From Barnesiella viscericola DSM 18177 (lineage in GTDB: Bacteria; Bacteroidota; Bacteroidia; Bacteroidales; Barnesiellaceae): 64,000 nucleotides of DNA. The position numbers and the translations under genes were made by a program. Below the pieces are notes generated by a model. It was not told the origin of the DNA. It saw only the letters and a list, made by a program, of their open reading frames with translations, and made no database searches. The number at the start of each line of letters is the position of its first letter. Position 1 is the stretch's first letter. Location of the stretch: NCBI RefSeq assembly GCF_000512915.1, contig NZ_CP007034.1, forward strand, positions 124,001 to 188,000. The letters run 5' to 3'. This document shows, piece by piece, positions 1 through 9,080 of the stretch.

Positions 1-1766
1 CGTTGAACCTCGGCCAGCAGTTGACCCAGGAGGGCGCGCAGTTTCTCGTAGTCGTTCACTACAACATAGGTTTTGCCGTCGCGTTTGACAAACTCGATTA
101 CCTTGTCGGCCTTGCCGTGTTCATAGGCCCAGCGGGCGATGAGCTGACGGTTGCGCATGTGCGACTCCTCGATGTTCTTGCCCGGTTCGATACGGGTGAG
201 CTGAGTCATCAGACCGTTCATCATGTATTGATAGTAAGCAGCCTTGTAGGCATCGGGCGAGGGGAGCAGTTTCAGTTCCAGAATCTTGGGATCGGCCATG
301 TAGTAGAGGGCAAAGAGGTCGGCACGAGCCTCTTCGAGCGTAGAACTGTAAGCCTTCAAGGCATCGGGGTCTACACCGGGGAGCAACTTGCCCGAACCGT
401 GACCCAGACACTCGTGCAGGTCGGTGTGCAGGTTGTCGGCTTGGAGCAGGTAGTTGTTCATCAGTTCGCGCTCTTTGTCGCTCCATACGAACTCATCGTT
501 GAATCCGTTGCCCTGTGCGGCCTTTTCATAAGCCTCGGTAATGTTCTCGATGGTCACCGATTTGGAGCCGTGCAGGTGACGAATCCAGTTGGAGTTGGGC
601 AGGTTGATACCGATCGGCGTCGAGGGATAGCAGTCGCCGGCCAGCATGGCGGCAGTGATAACCTTGGCCGATACGCCCTTTACCTCTTCTTTCTTGAAGC
701 GGGCATCTACGGGCGAGTGGTCCTCGAACCATTGGGCATTCTCGCTGATGATGTGAGTACGCTCCGAGGCTTCGAGATTCTTGAAGTTGACAATCGACTC
801 CCAGCTGGCTTTCATGCCCAGCGGGTCGCCGTAGGTCTCGGTGAAGCCGTTGACAAAGTCGACACGCGAGTCGAGGTCTTTCACCCACAGGATAGCATAT
901 TCGTCAAAGGTCTTCAAGTCGCCGGTCTGGTAGTATTCGATCAGTTTCTCGATAACCTGTTTCTGTTGCTCGTTCTCGGCTACGCCGGCAGCCTTCTGCA
1001 ACCAGTAGACGATTTTTTCGATGGCTTGGGTATAGAGACCGCCCACTTTGTAGGTCTCTTCCATGATTTTGCCGTCGCGTTTTACCAGCCGGCTGTTCAA
1101 TCCGTAGGAGATGGGGGTCTCGTCTTTGGGGTCTTTCATCTTGTTGTAGAAAGCCTCGGCTTCGGCTTGGGTCACCCCGTCGTAATAGTTGCAGGCCGAG
1201 GTGGCGATAAGGTCTTCACCGGCAGCCTGGTTCACCCGCTTGGGCATCACCGTGGGGTCGAAGATGACGGGTACCAGCGTGTTGAGCAGGTCGTCGACGG
1301 TAGCCCCTTCGGTCAACGGGAGCTTTTGCGGGTCGAGCGATTTGACGGCATTGACAAAGAACTCTTGCGAGAATTCGGGTACGAATTTGTCGCAGCCGTA
1401 GTGGTGGTGGATACCGTTGGAGAACCATACTCGTTTCAGATATACCTCGAAGTTTTTGAAATCGGTGCTTTCGCGGTCGCCCGTGTAGTCTTGATAGATT
1501 GCTTCGAGCGTGCGGCGGATAGCCAGATTCCATTTCCCGTTTTGGTCAAAGAGAATGTCCCGACCGTAGGCGGCAGCCTCGGAGAGGTAATAGACCAACT
1601 CTTTCTGTTGTAGCGATAACTCTTCGAATCCAGGTACTTTGTAGCGCAGGATTTCCAGATCGGCAAACGACTCTACGGTGTAGTCGAAGTCGTCGTTCTT
1701 CTCCTCTTTCGTAGCACAGGAGGCCAAGATAAGCAGTGAAGCCATTGTACAAACAATTTTTTTCAT
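1..1766 (-). CDS. Dipeptidyl peptidase III (M49), lipoprotein, 3' end cut by window
   Basis: Zinc exopeptidase that removes dipeptides from peptide N-termini. About 588 codons lie in the window and the reading frame runs off the left edge, so the last part (family length about 670-690 residues) is missing. The start MKKIVCTMASLLILASC gives a lipoprotein signal with the lipobox Cys near residue 16, suggesting a membrane-anchored periplasmic enzyme. The M49 zinc motif HECLGH is at residues 451-456 and the second motif EEARAD at 478-483, giving ligands H451, H456 and E479. VWFSNGIHHHYG near residue 110 is also typical of the family. It lies 23 bp downstream of the methyltransferase gene, probably as the last gene of the dxr-rseP unit. 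Confidence 0.93.
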   Translation of the reverse strand, partial: MKKIVCTMASLLILASCATKEEKNDDFDYTVESFADLEILRYKVPGFEELSLQQKELVYYLSEAAAYGRDILFDQNGKWNLAIRRTLEAIYQDYTGDRESTDFKNFEVYLKRVWFSNGIHHHYGCDKFVPEFSQEFFVNAVKSLDPQKLPLTEGATVDDLLNTLVPVIFDPTVMPKRVNQAAGEDLIATSACNYYDGVTQAEAEAFYNKMKDPKDETPISYGLNSRLVKRDGKIMEETYKVGGLYTQAIEKIVYWLQKAAGVAENEQQKQVIEKLIEYYQTGDLKTFDEYAILWVKDLDSRVDFVNGFTETYGDPLGMKASWESIVNFKNLEASERTHIISENAQWFEDHSPVDARFKKEEVKGVSAKVITAAMLAGDCYPSTPIGINLPNSNWIRHLHGSKSVTIENITEAYEKAAQGNGFNDEFVWSDKERELMNNYLLQADNLHTDLHECLGHGSGKLLPGVDPDALKAYSSTLEEARADLFALYYMADPKILELKLLPSPDAYKAAYYQYMMNGLMTQLTRIEPGKNIEESHMRNRQLIARWAYEHGKADKVIEFVKRDGKTYVVVNDYEKLRALLGQLLAEVQ

Positions 1767-1789
1767 ATCATGTGATTTTTGAATAGTGT

Positions 1790-2974
1790 TTACTCTACAT
1801 AGAGTACCAGCCCTTTCAGGTATTCGCCCTCGGGGTGGTAGATGTTTATCGGGTGGTCGGCCGGTTGTGTGAGTTGATGCAGAATGCGCACGTTACGCCC
1901 CGACTGTGCCGCCGCACTGAAAACGGCCAGTCTGAAATTCTCCTTGCTCACCACCTGCGAGCAGGAGAAGGTGAAGAGGATACCCCCGGGGCGTATCTTT
2001 TCAATAGCCTTGGCATTGAGCTTGCGGTAGCCCTGCAAGGCATTGTTCAGCACCTTTTTGTGCTTGGCAAAGGCCGGCGGGTCGAGAATGATGAGATCGT
2101 ACTGGTCGCCCATGGTGTCGAGGTATTTGAAGGCGTCCTCGGCAAAGGCCTGGTGGCGGGTATCGCCGGGGAAATTCAACTCCACGTTTCGGCAGGTAAG
2201 GTCGATGGCCTTGGCCGAACTGTCGACCGAGTGTACCAGCTTGGCCGCTCCCCGCATGGCGTAGAACGAGAATCCACCCGTGTAGCAGAACATGTTCAGT
2301 ACCGAGCGTCCGCGGGCATACCGTTCGAGCAGAGCGCGGTTCTCGCGTTGGTCGACAAAGAAGCCGGTTTTCTGTCCGCGCACCCAGTCGACATAAAATT
2401 TCAGTCCGTTTTCGATGGCGATGTTGGGAGCGTCGCCGCCCAGCAGATATTCGTTTTCGGCGCCGAGGGCCGCCTTGTAGGGCAGGGTCGTCTCCGATTT
2501 GTAATAGATGTTGTCGATGTGGTTGCCCAAGACCTTTTTGAGAGCTTCGGCTATCTGATGGCGGGCGTAGTGCATGCCCGGGGTGTGTGCCTGCATGACG
2601 GCCGTACGGTCGTAGAGGTCGATGATGAGTCCCGGCAGATTGTCGCCCTCGCCATGTACCAGGCGGCAGGTATTGTTGTAATTCTCGTTGAGCAGTCTCA
2701 GGCTCAGCCGCACGTTATAGGCCTCTTGCAGGCGGTTCACGTAGAAGGCTTCGTCGATGGTCACCGGTTTGAACGACAAGATGCGTACGGCAATGCTGCC
2801 TATCTGGTATTGGCCCACCCCGATAAAGTTACCCTGATGGTCGGTTACCTCGACAATGTCGCCCTCTTCGGGCTGTTTCTCAAAACGGTAGATGGCTCCG
2901 GAGAATACCCACGGGTGGAATCGATGAAACGAATCTTCCTTGCCCGGTTTCAGTATGATTTTCGTATAGTTCAT
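1790..2974 (-). CDS. rlmI: Class I SAM-dependent rRNA methyltransferase, RlmI type
   Basis: Predicted 23S rRNA (cytosine-C5) methyltransferase of 394 residues, normal for the RlmI/YccW family. An N-terminal PUA RNA-binding domain (about residues 5-75, starting KIILKPGKEDSFHRFHPWVFSGAI) is followed by a linker and a Rossmann methyltransferase domain from about residue 200. The SAM-binding strand is FCYTGGFSFYAM, and the motif LDPPAFAK supplies the catalytic-loop region. FSCSQVVSKENF near the C-terminus carries the cysteine expected in m5C enzymes. It begins 6 bp after the rseP stop, so it is probably co-transcribed with rseP and dxr. The family is secure; the exact target nucleotide is inferred. 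Confidence 0.9.
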   Translation of the reverse strand: MNYTKIILKPGKEDSFHRFHPWVFSGAIYRFEKQPEEGDIVEVTDHQGNFIGVGQYQIGSIAVRILSFKPVTIDEAFYVNRLQEAYNVRLSLRLLNENYNNTCRLVHGEGDNLPGLIIDLYDRTAVMQAHTPGMHYARHQIAEALKKVLGNHIDNIYYKSETTLPYKAALGAENEYLLGGDAPNIAIENGLKFYVDWVRGQKTGFFVDQRENRALLERYARGRSVLNMFCYTGGFSFYAMRGAAKLVHSVDSSAKAIDLTCRNVELNFPGDTRHQAFAEDAFKYLDTMGDQYDLIILDPPAFAKHKKVLNNALQGYRKLNAKAIEKIRPGGILFTFSCSQVVSKENFRLAVFSAAAQSGRNVRILHQLTQPADHPINIYHPEGEYLKGLVLYVE

Positions 2975-2980
2975 AATCGG

Positions 2981-4303
2981 TTATTTGAAGAAAAAGCGGA
3001 ATATGTCGTTGCCGTTGGCATAGACGAGCAGAAGCAGCAGGAAAATCATGCCGCACATCTGGGCATACTCCATGAATTTATCGTTGGGCTTGCGTCGTGT
3101 GATGACTTCGTAAAGTAGGAAGAGCACGTGCCCGCCGTCGAGAGCCGGTATGGGCAGGATATTCATGAAGGCCAGGATTACCGACAGGAAGGCGGTCATG
3201 CTCCAGAAGGCCTCCCAGTTCCACTGTTCGGGGAAGATGCTGCCGATGGCTCCGAACCCACCCAGGCTTTGTGCCCCCTCTTTGGTAAAGACATATTTCA
3301 TGCTGCTCACATAGCTCGTCAACTTGTCGACACCGAGTTCGATACCCTTGGGGAACGATTCCCAGAATCCGTAGTGCTCGGTCACGACCTCATAGCTTTC
3401 GGACAAGGGCGAGATGAGAATGCCCAGTGCGCCTACCGAGTCGGTCTTCACTTGGGTCGAATGTTGCACCCCGTTGCGCAGGAAGGCCACCGTCACCGTG
3501 GTGTCGCGGTAGTTGGCCAGAACTTGGTGCAACTCGTCGAGCGAGGGGGTTGTCTTGCCGTTAATCGACTCGATGCGGTCGCCTTTTTGCAGGCCGGCCT
3601 GCTGGGCTCCCGTATGGTCGGCCGCTTCATACACGACCGGTGGAATGCGGTACATGGCAAACTGCTCTTCCTTGTCGATCAGTCGCAGCATGAAGTCCTG
3701 GGGAATGGCAATCGACACGGTGTCGGTGCCACGCAGTACCTCTACCTCACGAGCCTCGACTATCTTTTGCAGCGTCTCGCTCGACATGAAATCGAGCGTG
3801 GCACCGTCGGCCGTGAGGGGAATGTCGCCGTTCTGGAATCCTATATCCCGGGCCGACTGGCAATACTCCATGCCGGCATAGGCGTTTTTGAAAGGAATAT
3901 ACGAGGTGCCCCACGTGTAGGCTATCATCGAGTAGATGAAGACGGCCAGAATGAAATTGAATACCACACCGGCCACCATGATGAGCAGCCGTTGCCAGGC
4001 CGGTTTCGAGCGAAATTCCCACGGTTGGGCCGGCTGTTTCATCTGTTCACGGTCCATCGACTCGTCAATCATACCCGCAATTTTCACGTATCCGCCCAGG
4101 GGTAACCAACCTATGCCATATTCGGTGTGGCTGTTTTTGGGTTTGAACTTGAAGAGTGAGAACCAGGGGTCGAAGAAGAGGTAGAATTTCTCGACCCGCA
4201 CCTTGAACATGCGGGCGAAGATGAAGTGGCCGAACTCGTGAACGATGACCAGTATCGAGAGGCTCAACAGGAGCTGTACGGTTTTTATCAGGAATGTTTC
4301 CAT
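2981..4303 (-). CDS. rseP: Site-2 intramembrane zinc protease RseP
   Basis: Intramembrane metalloprotease that cleaves membrane-anchored anti-sigma factors and remnant signal peptides. It has 440 residues. The first transmembrane helix carries HEFGH at residues 22-26, and the third zinc ligand lies in the conserved LDG motif (388-390) within NILPIPALDGGHVLF. Between them are PDZ-like regions, for example QQAGLQKGDRIESINGKTTP. It lies 25 bp after dxr and 6 bp before the methyltransferase gene. The dxr-rseP pairing is common in bacteria. Operon with dxr is inferred from spacing. Confidence 0.96.
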   Translation of the reverse strand: METFLIKTVQLLLSLSILVIVHEFGHFIFARMFKVRVEKFYLFFDPWFSLFKFKPKNSHTEYGIGWLPLGGYVKIAGMIDESMDREQMKQPAQPWEFRSKPAWQRLLIMVAGVVFNFILAVFIYSMIAYTWGTSYIPFKNAYAGMEYCQSARDIGFQNGDIPLTADGATLDFMSSETLQKIVEAREVEVLRGTDTVSIAIPQDFMLRLIDKEEQFAMYRIPPVVYEAADHTGAQQAGLQKGDRIESINGKTTPSLDELHQVLANYRDTTVTVAFLRNGVQHSTQVKTDSVGALGILISPLSESYEVVTEHYGFWESFPKGIELGVDKLTSYVSSMKYVFTKEGAQSLGGFGAIGSIFPEQWNWEAFWSMTAFLSVILAFMNILPIPALDGGHVLFLLYEVITRRKPNDKFMEYAQMCGMIFLLLLLVYANGNDIFRFFFK

Positions 4304-4328
4304 CGGTGTGTATCGTTTGTTTGAAAGA

Positions 4329-5480
4329 TTATTGAATCAGTCGGGCTGCATAGTCGCGAGCCAGTTGGTTGGTGTGTACATACTCTTCGTAGCCGGGCGA
4401 GGCGATGAACTCGACGTGGGCCATCGTTTCGGCCACGATGCGGGCTATGCTGGGGTAGTCGATGGCATCGTTGAGGAAGGCGGCCACGGCTATCTCGTTG
4501 GCGGCATTCATGATGCAGGGCATGTTGCCCCCCTCGGCTACGGCATCGAAGGCATAGCGCAACAGCGGGAAGCGCTCCATGTCGGGGCGCTCGAAGGTGA
4601 GTTGGGCATATTGTTCGAGAGTGAGTTTCGAGTTGGGGCTTTCGAGGCGGGCCGGATAGGAGAGGGCATAGCGTATGGGCATTCGCATGTCTTGCACGCC
4701 CAACTGGGCTTTCACTGTGCCGTCTTTGAATTGTACCATCGAATGAACGATCGACTGCGGGTGAACGGCAATCTCGATGTCTTTGGGCGCGACGTCGAAG
4801 AGCCACTTGGCCTCGATCATCTCAAAACCCTTGTTCATGAGCGTGGCCGAGTCGATGGTAATTTTATGCCCCATGTTCCACTTGGGGTGTTTGAGGGCGT
4901 CGTTTTTGGTCACGTGTTTCATCTCTTCGGCCGAGAGTTCTCTGAACGGGCCGCCCGAAGCCGTGAGGATAATCTTGTCGATGGGGTTGTCCCATTCGCC
5001 CACAAGGCATTGGAAAATAGCCGAGTGTTCCGAGTCGACGGGAATAATCGGGGCCCGGTTGTCGAGCGCCAGCTGCTTGATGAGGTCACCTGCCACCACC
5101 AGCGTCTCCTTGTTGGCCAGGGCGATGGTCTTGTGAGCCTCGATGGCCCGTATGGTCGGTTTCAGTCCCGCATATCCCACCATGGCTGTGACCACGATGT
5201 CGATAGGGGCCGCTTCGACGATTTGGGCGATGGCCTCGTCGCTGGCATATACTTTGATGGGGAGCTCCTTCAAGGCCTCTTGCAACCGTGGGTAATGCGC
5301 CTCGTTGGCAATAACCACCGAGTCGGGGTTGAAGCGTTTGGCCTGCTCGATGAGCCGTTCTACGTTGTTGTTGGCCGTGAGTGTATATACTTCAAACAGG
5401 TCGGGGTGTTCGGCCACGACGTCAAGCGTCTGTGTACCTATCGAGCCTGTGGAACCTAATATGGCTAATTGTTTTCTCAT
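4329..5480 (-). CDS. dxr: 1-deoxy-D-xylulose 5-phosphate reductoisomerase
   Basis: Second enzyme of the non-mevalonate isoprenoid pathway, converting DXP to 2-C-methyl-D-erythritol 4-phosphate with NADPH and a divalent metal. It has 383 residues, full length. The N-terminal dinucleotide-binding motif is GSTGSIG at residues 9-15. The metal and substrate region contains VDSEHSAIFQCL and ITASGGPFRE, followed by HPKWNMGHKITIDSATLMNKG, all hallmarks of Dxr. The gene sits between the M23-like gene (82 bp upstream) and rseP (25 bp downstream). Confidence 0.97.
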   Translation of the reverse strand: MRKQLAILGSTGSIGTQTLDVVAEHPDLFEVYTLTANNNVERLIEQAKRFNPDSVVIANEAHYPRLQEALKELPIKVYASDEAIAQIVEAAPIDIVVTAMVGYAGLKPTIRAIEAHKTIALANKETLVVAGDLIKQLALDNRAPIIPVDSEHSAIFQCLVGEWDNPIDKIILTASGGPFRELSAEEMKHVTKNDALKHPKWNMGHKITIDSATLMNKGFEMIEAKWLFDVAPKDIEIAVHPQSIVHSMVQFKDGTVKAQLGVQDMRMPIRYALSYPARLESPNSKLTLEQYAQLTFERPDMERFPLLRYAFDAVAEGGNMPCIMNAANEIAVAAFLNDAIDYPSIARIVAETMAHVEFIASPGYEEYVHTNQLARDYAARLIQ

Positions 5481-5561
5481 TCGGTTTAATAAGCGGTATC
5501 AAAATCCTCGCGTAAGATTATGCAAAGGTATAAAATAAAGTCCATCTTCCGCGAATCGAGG

Positions 5562-6431
5562 TTAGAAAGTGATATATTTTTCGGGGTCGATCGATTGTCC
5601 CATGTGCCATAGCTGGAACTCGGCCGTGCACGATTGCGACGACGATTTCCCCTCCTCCCAGCCGGTGACGGCGATTTTCTCACCCCCCAGTACCTTATCA
5701 CCGATCTCTTTGAGGATACCCGCGTTGTATTTGTAGATGGAGAGGTAGTTGTTGCTGTGCTGTATGGCTACCACATAGCCGTAGTTGGGGGTGTAGCTTG
5801 CCGAGACGATGGTGCCGTCGAGAACCGACGATACCGCCGTGTTGCGCGGACATTGCACGTCGACCCCGAAGTGGTTGCGTTGCGGGTCGTAGGCTTGTAC
5901 TATCTTGCCCTTGAAGGGGGTGTAGAACAGCTTCCCGTCGATAGGCGTGGTGGGGGTGAATACGTTGAGGGTGTATTTCTCCTCCTGTTCATATTGCTTG
6001 ACGTAGTCGGCCATCTGTTTTGACGGGGGCAGCAGGGTGTCGTTGCGGGTTGCGAGCAGACTGTCGGCCTGCTGGCCGATGGAGTCGATTTTGATTTCGC
6101 CGGTAAGAATCGCCGCGAGGTTTTTGATGTAGGCATCGCGTCGTTGCACCTCGGCCGCCAGCGAGTCGACACGCAGAATCTTGTCGACCATCTCGATGCG
6201 CTCCTCGGTTTTCAGGTAGCCGGGCAACAGGTGCTTCACCGGGGTGCCCACGATAATCGAGAGTATGGCTACGACAATGAGAGCGACAAGCAGGACGGCG
6301 GTCATGATGGCTCCGAATCGGGAGAAACAGATGGTCCACACATCTTCCAGCGAACTCTCGTTGAAGAAGGTGAGTTTGTATTTCGACCGTTTCCGGGGGA
6401 AGAAATCGGGGCTCTTTTTATTTCGTTTCAT
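5562..6431 (-). CDS. Membrane-anchored M23 (LytM-like) protein, degenerate active site
   Basis: Protein of 289 residues: a basic cytoplasmic N-terminus, one transmembrane helix (about 42-63), a short helical periplasmic stretch (75-155) and a C-terminal M23/LytM domain (about 160-280). The domain retains HFGVD (H187, D191). However, the HxLS region reads SIYKYNAG (231-238) and the terminal HxH reads EFQLW (271-275), so the other zinc and catalytic histidines are missing. By analogy with EnvC and NlpD, such domains activate amidases rather than cut peptidoglycan; that role is inference. It is the first gene of the dxr-rseP-rlmI cluster, and a TAAATTTG (-7 type) box lies upstream on the minus strand at 6485-6492. 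Confidence 0.85.
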   Translation of the reverse strand: MKRNKKSPDFFPRKRSKYKLTFFNESSLEDVWTICFSRFGAIMTAVLLVALIVVAILSIIVGTPVKHLLPGYLKTEERIEMVDKILRVDSLAAEVQRRDAYIKNLAAILTGEIKIDSIGQQADSLLATRNDTLLPPSKQMADYVKQYEQEEKYTLNVFTPTTPIDGKLFYTPFKGKIVQAYDPQRNHFGVDVQCPRNTAVSSVLDGTIVSASYTPNYGYVVAIQHSNNYLSIYKYNAGILKEIGDKVLGGEKIAVTGWEEGKSSSQSCTAEFQLWHMGQSIDPEKYITF

Positions 6432-6484
6432 AGATATATGGCACGGTTTGCGACTATAAAAGTATGATATTCATCGAGTATATG

Positions 6485-6492
6485 CAAATTTA
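6485..6492 (-). promoter_or_regulatory. -7 box TAAATTTG upstream of the M23-like/dxr operon
   Basis: Read on the minus strand, this matches the Bacteroidetes primary-sigma -7 consensus TAnnTTTG, about 55 bp upstream of the M23-like start codon. No convincing TTTG -33 element was found at the usual spacing. The rest of the 270-bp divergent gap (6432-6701) shows only a short ACAGG/CCTGT hairpin near 6650 on the OmpA side. Confidence 0.5.
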
Positions 6493-6701
6493 GTAATTTA
6501 TTACCAACCGGGACGCATCGTTTTTCATTTTTTATAAGATGCTTACAAGGGCTAAATAGTATGGATTTTTCCTACTCTTTTCTCGATTGCGGGTGAACAC
6601 ATTCTTTTATCCGGTTGTTTTAGTTGACAAAAACGGATAGTGGCGGCAACAGGCTCCTGTCTTTTTGAATAGTGAACAACAAAATTGTATAACTAAAACA
6701 A

Positions 6702-7895
6702 ATGAAGATGAAAACAAAGTTCTTTTATTTAGCAGTAGCGCTGGCTACGACATCGATGTTGGGATACACCGAGTCGGCTGGGGCACAAGCGCTCATCGTC
6801 GAAGAAGATGTTTCGGTCACCGAGGTTCTGCCCGGCAAGCCCCGGTACTACTCCGACAGTCACAAGAACAACTGGTTTATTTCGTTGGGTGCCGGTGGTC
6901 AGACCTTCTTCACCGAGCATACCGGCGATGCTCAATATACGCTGGCCATGGATTTTGCCGTGGGTAAATGGATCAGTCCTTTCCTGGGATTCCGCCTGTC
7001 GGCCATGGGAGGTGCTCTGCACACCAACTGGCCGTATGCCGAAGGGGTGATGACTCACATGCGTTATGCCGCCCTCTATGGCGATTTGATGTGGAACATG
7101 TTCAACACCTTCCACGGGTATAACGAACGGCGTGTCTTCTCGATCATTCCCTTTATCGGTATCGGTGGCATCTATTCGTTCCACAATACGCCTTACGGAC
7201 GCGAAACCTATGCCTTCCCGCTCACGGCCGGTATCAAGCTGAATTTCAGATTGTCGCACTATGTCGATTTCTTCCTCGAAGGTCGTGGCAACCTCATTGG
7301 CGACCATTTCAACGGCATTGTTGAGGGGACAGAGGTCGAGAGTGTGGTGTCGGCTATCGGCGGTTTCTCGATTAAGTTTGGAAAAGACCGCTTCAAAGCC
7401 TATGATGCCTATGCCGACCAGTTGATGATTAACCAGCTGAACGACAAGGTGAACATGTTGAGAAGCCAACTGAACGAATGCGAGTCGCGCGAGGTGGAGT
7501 GCCCTCCTTGTCCCGAACCGGTCGTTGAGGAGGTGACGGTAGTCGAGCCGGCCGGTTGCAATCAGGAGCTTACGGGGGTGGTGCGTTTTACCATCAACAG
7601 TGCCGTGGTTTCCAACGAGGAGATGGTCAACGTCTACAACATCGCCCAGTGGTTGAAGAGCAACCCTTCGTGCAACATCTCGGTCATCGGGTATGCCGAC
7701 AAGGATACGGGTACGCCCGAGTATAACAAGCAGTTGAGCCAACGTCGGGCCGAGTCGGTAGTCAAGTTACTGACCGAGAAATATAACATTGATAAAAAGC
7801 GGGTACAGATTGTGGCCAACGGTAGCGATTCGCAACTTTACCCGCAGAATAACAACTGGAACCGAATTGTCGTATTTGCCGGTTCGGCCCAGTGA
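6702..7895 (+). CDS. OmpA-family outer-membrane protein
   Basis: Protein of 397 residues with a signal peptide (about 1-29), an N-terminal beta-barrel-like half (about 45-225), a short coiled region with a Cys/Pro stretch (CPPCPEP, near 269) and a C-terminal OmpA peptidoglycan-binding domain (about 290-397). The OmpA domain has the expected fold pattern: VRFTINSAVVSNEEM, a central ISVIGYADKDTGTPEYNKQLSQRRA-like stretch, and a C-terminal NRIVVF. It probably anchors the outer membrane to peptidoglycan. It is monocistronic, ending at a strong terminator, and convergent with leuB. Confidence 0.92.
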   Translation: MKMKTKFFYLAVALATTSMLGYTESAGAQALIVEEDVSVTEVLPGKPRYYSDSHKNNWFISLGAGGQTFFTEHTGDAQYTLAMDFAVGKWISPFLGFRLSAMGGALHTNWPYAEGVMTHMRYAALYGDLMWNMFNTFHGYNERRVFSIIPFIGIGGIYSFHNTPYGRETYAFPLTAGIKLNFRLSHYVDFFLEGRGNLIGDHFNGIVEGTEVESVVSAIGGFSIKFGKDRFKAYDAYADQLMINQLNDKVNMLRSQLNECESREVECPPCPEPVVEEVTVVEPAGCNQELTGVVRFTINSAVVSNEEMVNVYNIAQWLKSNPSCNISVIGYADKDTGTPEYNKQLSQRRAESVVKLLTEKYNIDKKRVQIVANGSDSQLYPQNNNWNRIVVFAGSAQ

Positions 7896-7916
7896 CAGAT
7901 TCTTGTTCCCGGTATG

Positions 7917-7952
7917 AAAAACGGGTGACCGCAATCGGTCACCCGTTTTTTT
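7917..7952. terminator. Bidirectional terminator between the OmpA gene and leuB
   Basis: Perfect 11-bp stem (acgggtgaccg at 7921-7931, cggtcacccgt at 7936-7946) with a 4-nt loop. It is followed by seven Ts on the plus strand and preceded by five As, so it can terminate both the plus-strand OmpA gene and the minus-strand leu operon. Confidence 0.92.
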
Positions 7953-7993
7953 ATGAAGATTTTTATTGAGACTTTGTTGTCGAGGTAAAGTGT

Positions 7994-9067
7994 TTAGTGT
8001 TTCCCGATCCATTCTACAATCCATTCGCCCACCTCGTGGGTATGGTAAGTGGGGGTCCCAGGATCGGCAATGTCCTCGGTCACGACGCCGGCCTTCATCG
8101 ACTCCGACACGGCCGAGCGAATGAGGTCGGCCTCGGCTTTCAGTCCGAAGGCATACTCGAACATCATGGCAGCCGACAGAATCGTGGCCAGCGGGTTGGC
8201 TATATCCTTACCTGCGGCCTGCGGATAGGAGCCGTGTATCGGCTCGAATACCGAGGTGTGCAGTCCTATCGAGGCCGAGGGGAGCATGCCCAGCGAGCCG
8301 GTGATGACCGAACCCTCGTCGGTGAGAATGTCGCCGAACATGTTTTCGGTGACAATCACGTCGAAACTCTTGGGCCATTGTATCATGCGCATGGCGGCGT
8401 TGTCGACGAAGAGAAACTCGGTTTCGACCTCGGGATATTCGGCGGCAATCTCCTGGGTCACCTCCCGCCAGAGCCGCGAGGTAGCCAAGATGTTGGCCTT
8501 GTCGACCATCGTCACCTTCTTGCGGCGACGCATGGCATAGTCGTAGGCCAGTTGCACGATGCGGGTAATCTCTTCCCGGCTGTACATGCAGGTGTCGTAG
8601 GCCACGCTGCCGTCTTCGCTGCGACCCTGTGGACGACCGAAGTAGAGGCCTCCGGTGAGCTCGCGAATACACATGAAATCGGCACCGTCGATGATGTCGG
8701 CCCGGAGGGGCGATTTGTGTATCAGCCCCGGGAAGGTGGTGATGGGGCGAATGTTGGCAAACAATCCCAGCTTCTTGCGCATGGCCAGCAATCCCTGTTC
8801 GGGGCGCACCGGTGCGTTGGGATTGTTGTCGTATTGGGGCGAACCGATGGCTCCGAACAGCACGGCATCGGAGCGCATGCACAATTCGTGAGTCGAGTCG
8901 GGGTAGGGCGAGCCGGTCTCTTCGATGGCACAGGCCCCCACCGGGGCAATCTGGTATTTCAGTTCGTGGCCGAATTTCTCGCAGATGGCCCGGGTCACGT
9001 TCAGCGCCTGATCTACGACTTCCGGGCCAATTCCGTCGCCCGGCAATACTGCAATATGTAATTCCAT
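7994..9067 (-). CDS. leuB: 3-isopropylmalate dehydrogenase
   Basis: NAD-dependent oxidative decarboxylation of 3-isopropylmalate, the third step committed to leucine. It has 357 residues, full length. [10 protein letters not shown] is at residues 8-17, the substrate-binding region follows [10 protein letters not shown] (residues around 135), and the metal-binding segment is [23 protein letters not shown] and [17 protein letters not shown] complete the family signature. It is the last gene of the leu operon, 13 bp after the second synthase. Confidence 0.97.
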   Translation of the reverse strand: MELHIAVLPGDGIGPEVVDQALNVTRAICEKFGHELKYQIAPVGACAIEETGSPYPDSTHELCMRSDAVLFGAIGSPQYDNNPNAPVRPEQGLLAMRKKLGLFANIRPITTFPGLIHKSPLRADIIDGADFMCIRELTGGLYFGRPQGRSEDGSVAYDTCMYSREEITRIVQLAYDYAMRRRKKVTMVDKANILATSRLWREVTQEIAAEYPEVETEFLFVDNAAMRMIQWPKSFDVIVTENMFGDILTDEGSVITGSLGMLPSASIGLHTSVFEPIHGSYPQAAGKDIANPLATILSAAMMFEYAFGLKAEADLIRSAVSESMKAGVVTEDIADPGTPTYHTHEVGEWIVEWIGKH

Positions 9068-9080
9068 TGTCTTGATAGAT

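Noticed and set aside
3-1613. A 536-codon open frame on the plus strand opposite the dipeptidyl peptidase gene
   Set aside because: It is the complement shadow of the M49 gene, whose frame carries HECLGH and EEARAD; the plus-strand product has no recognisable domain.
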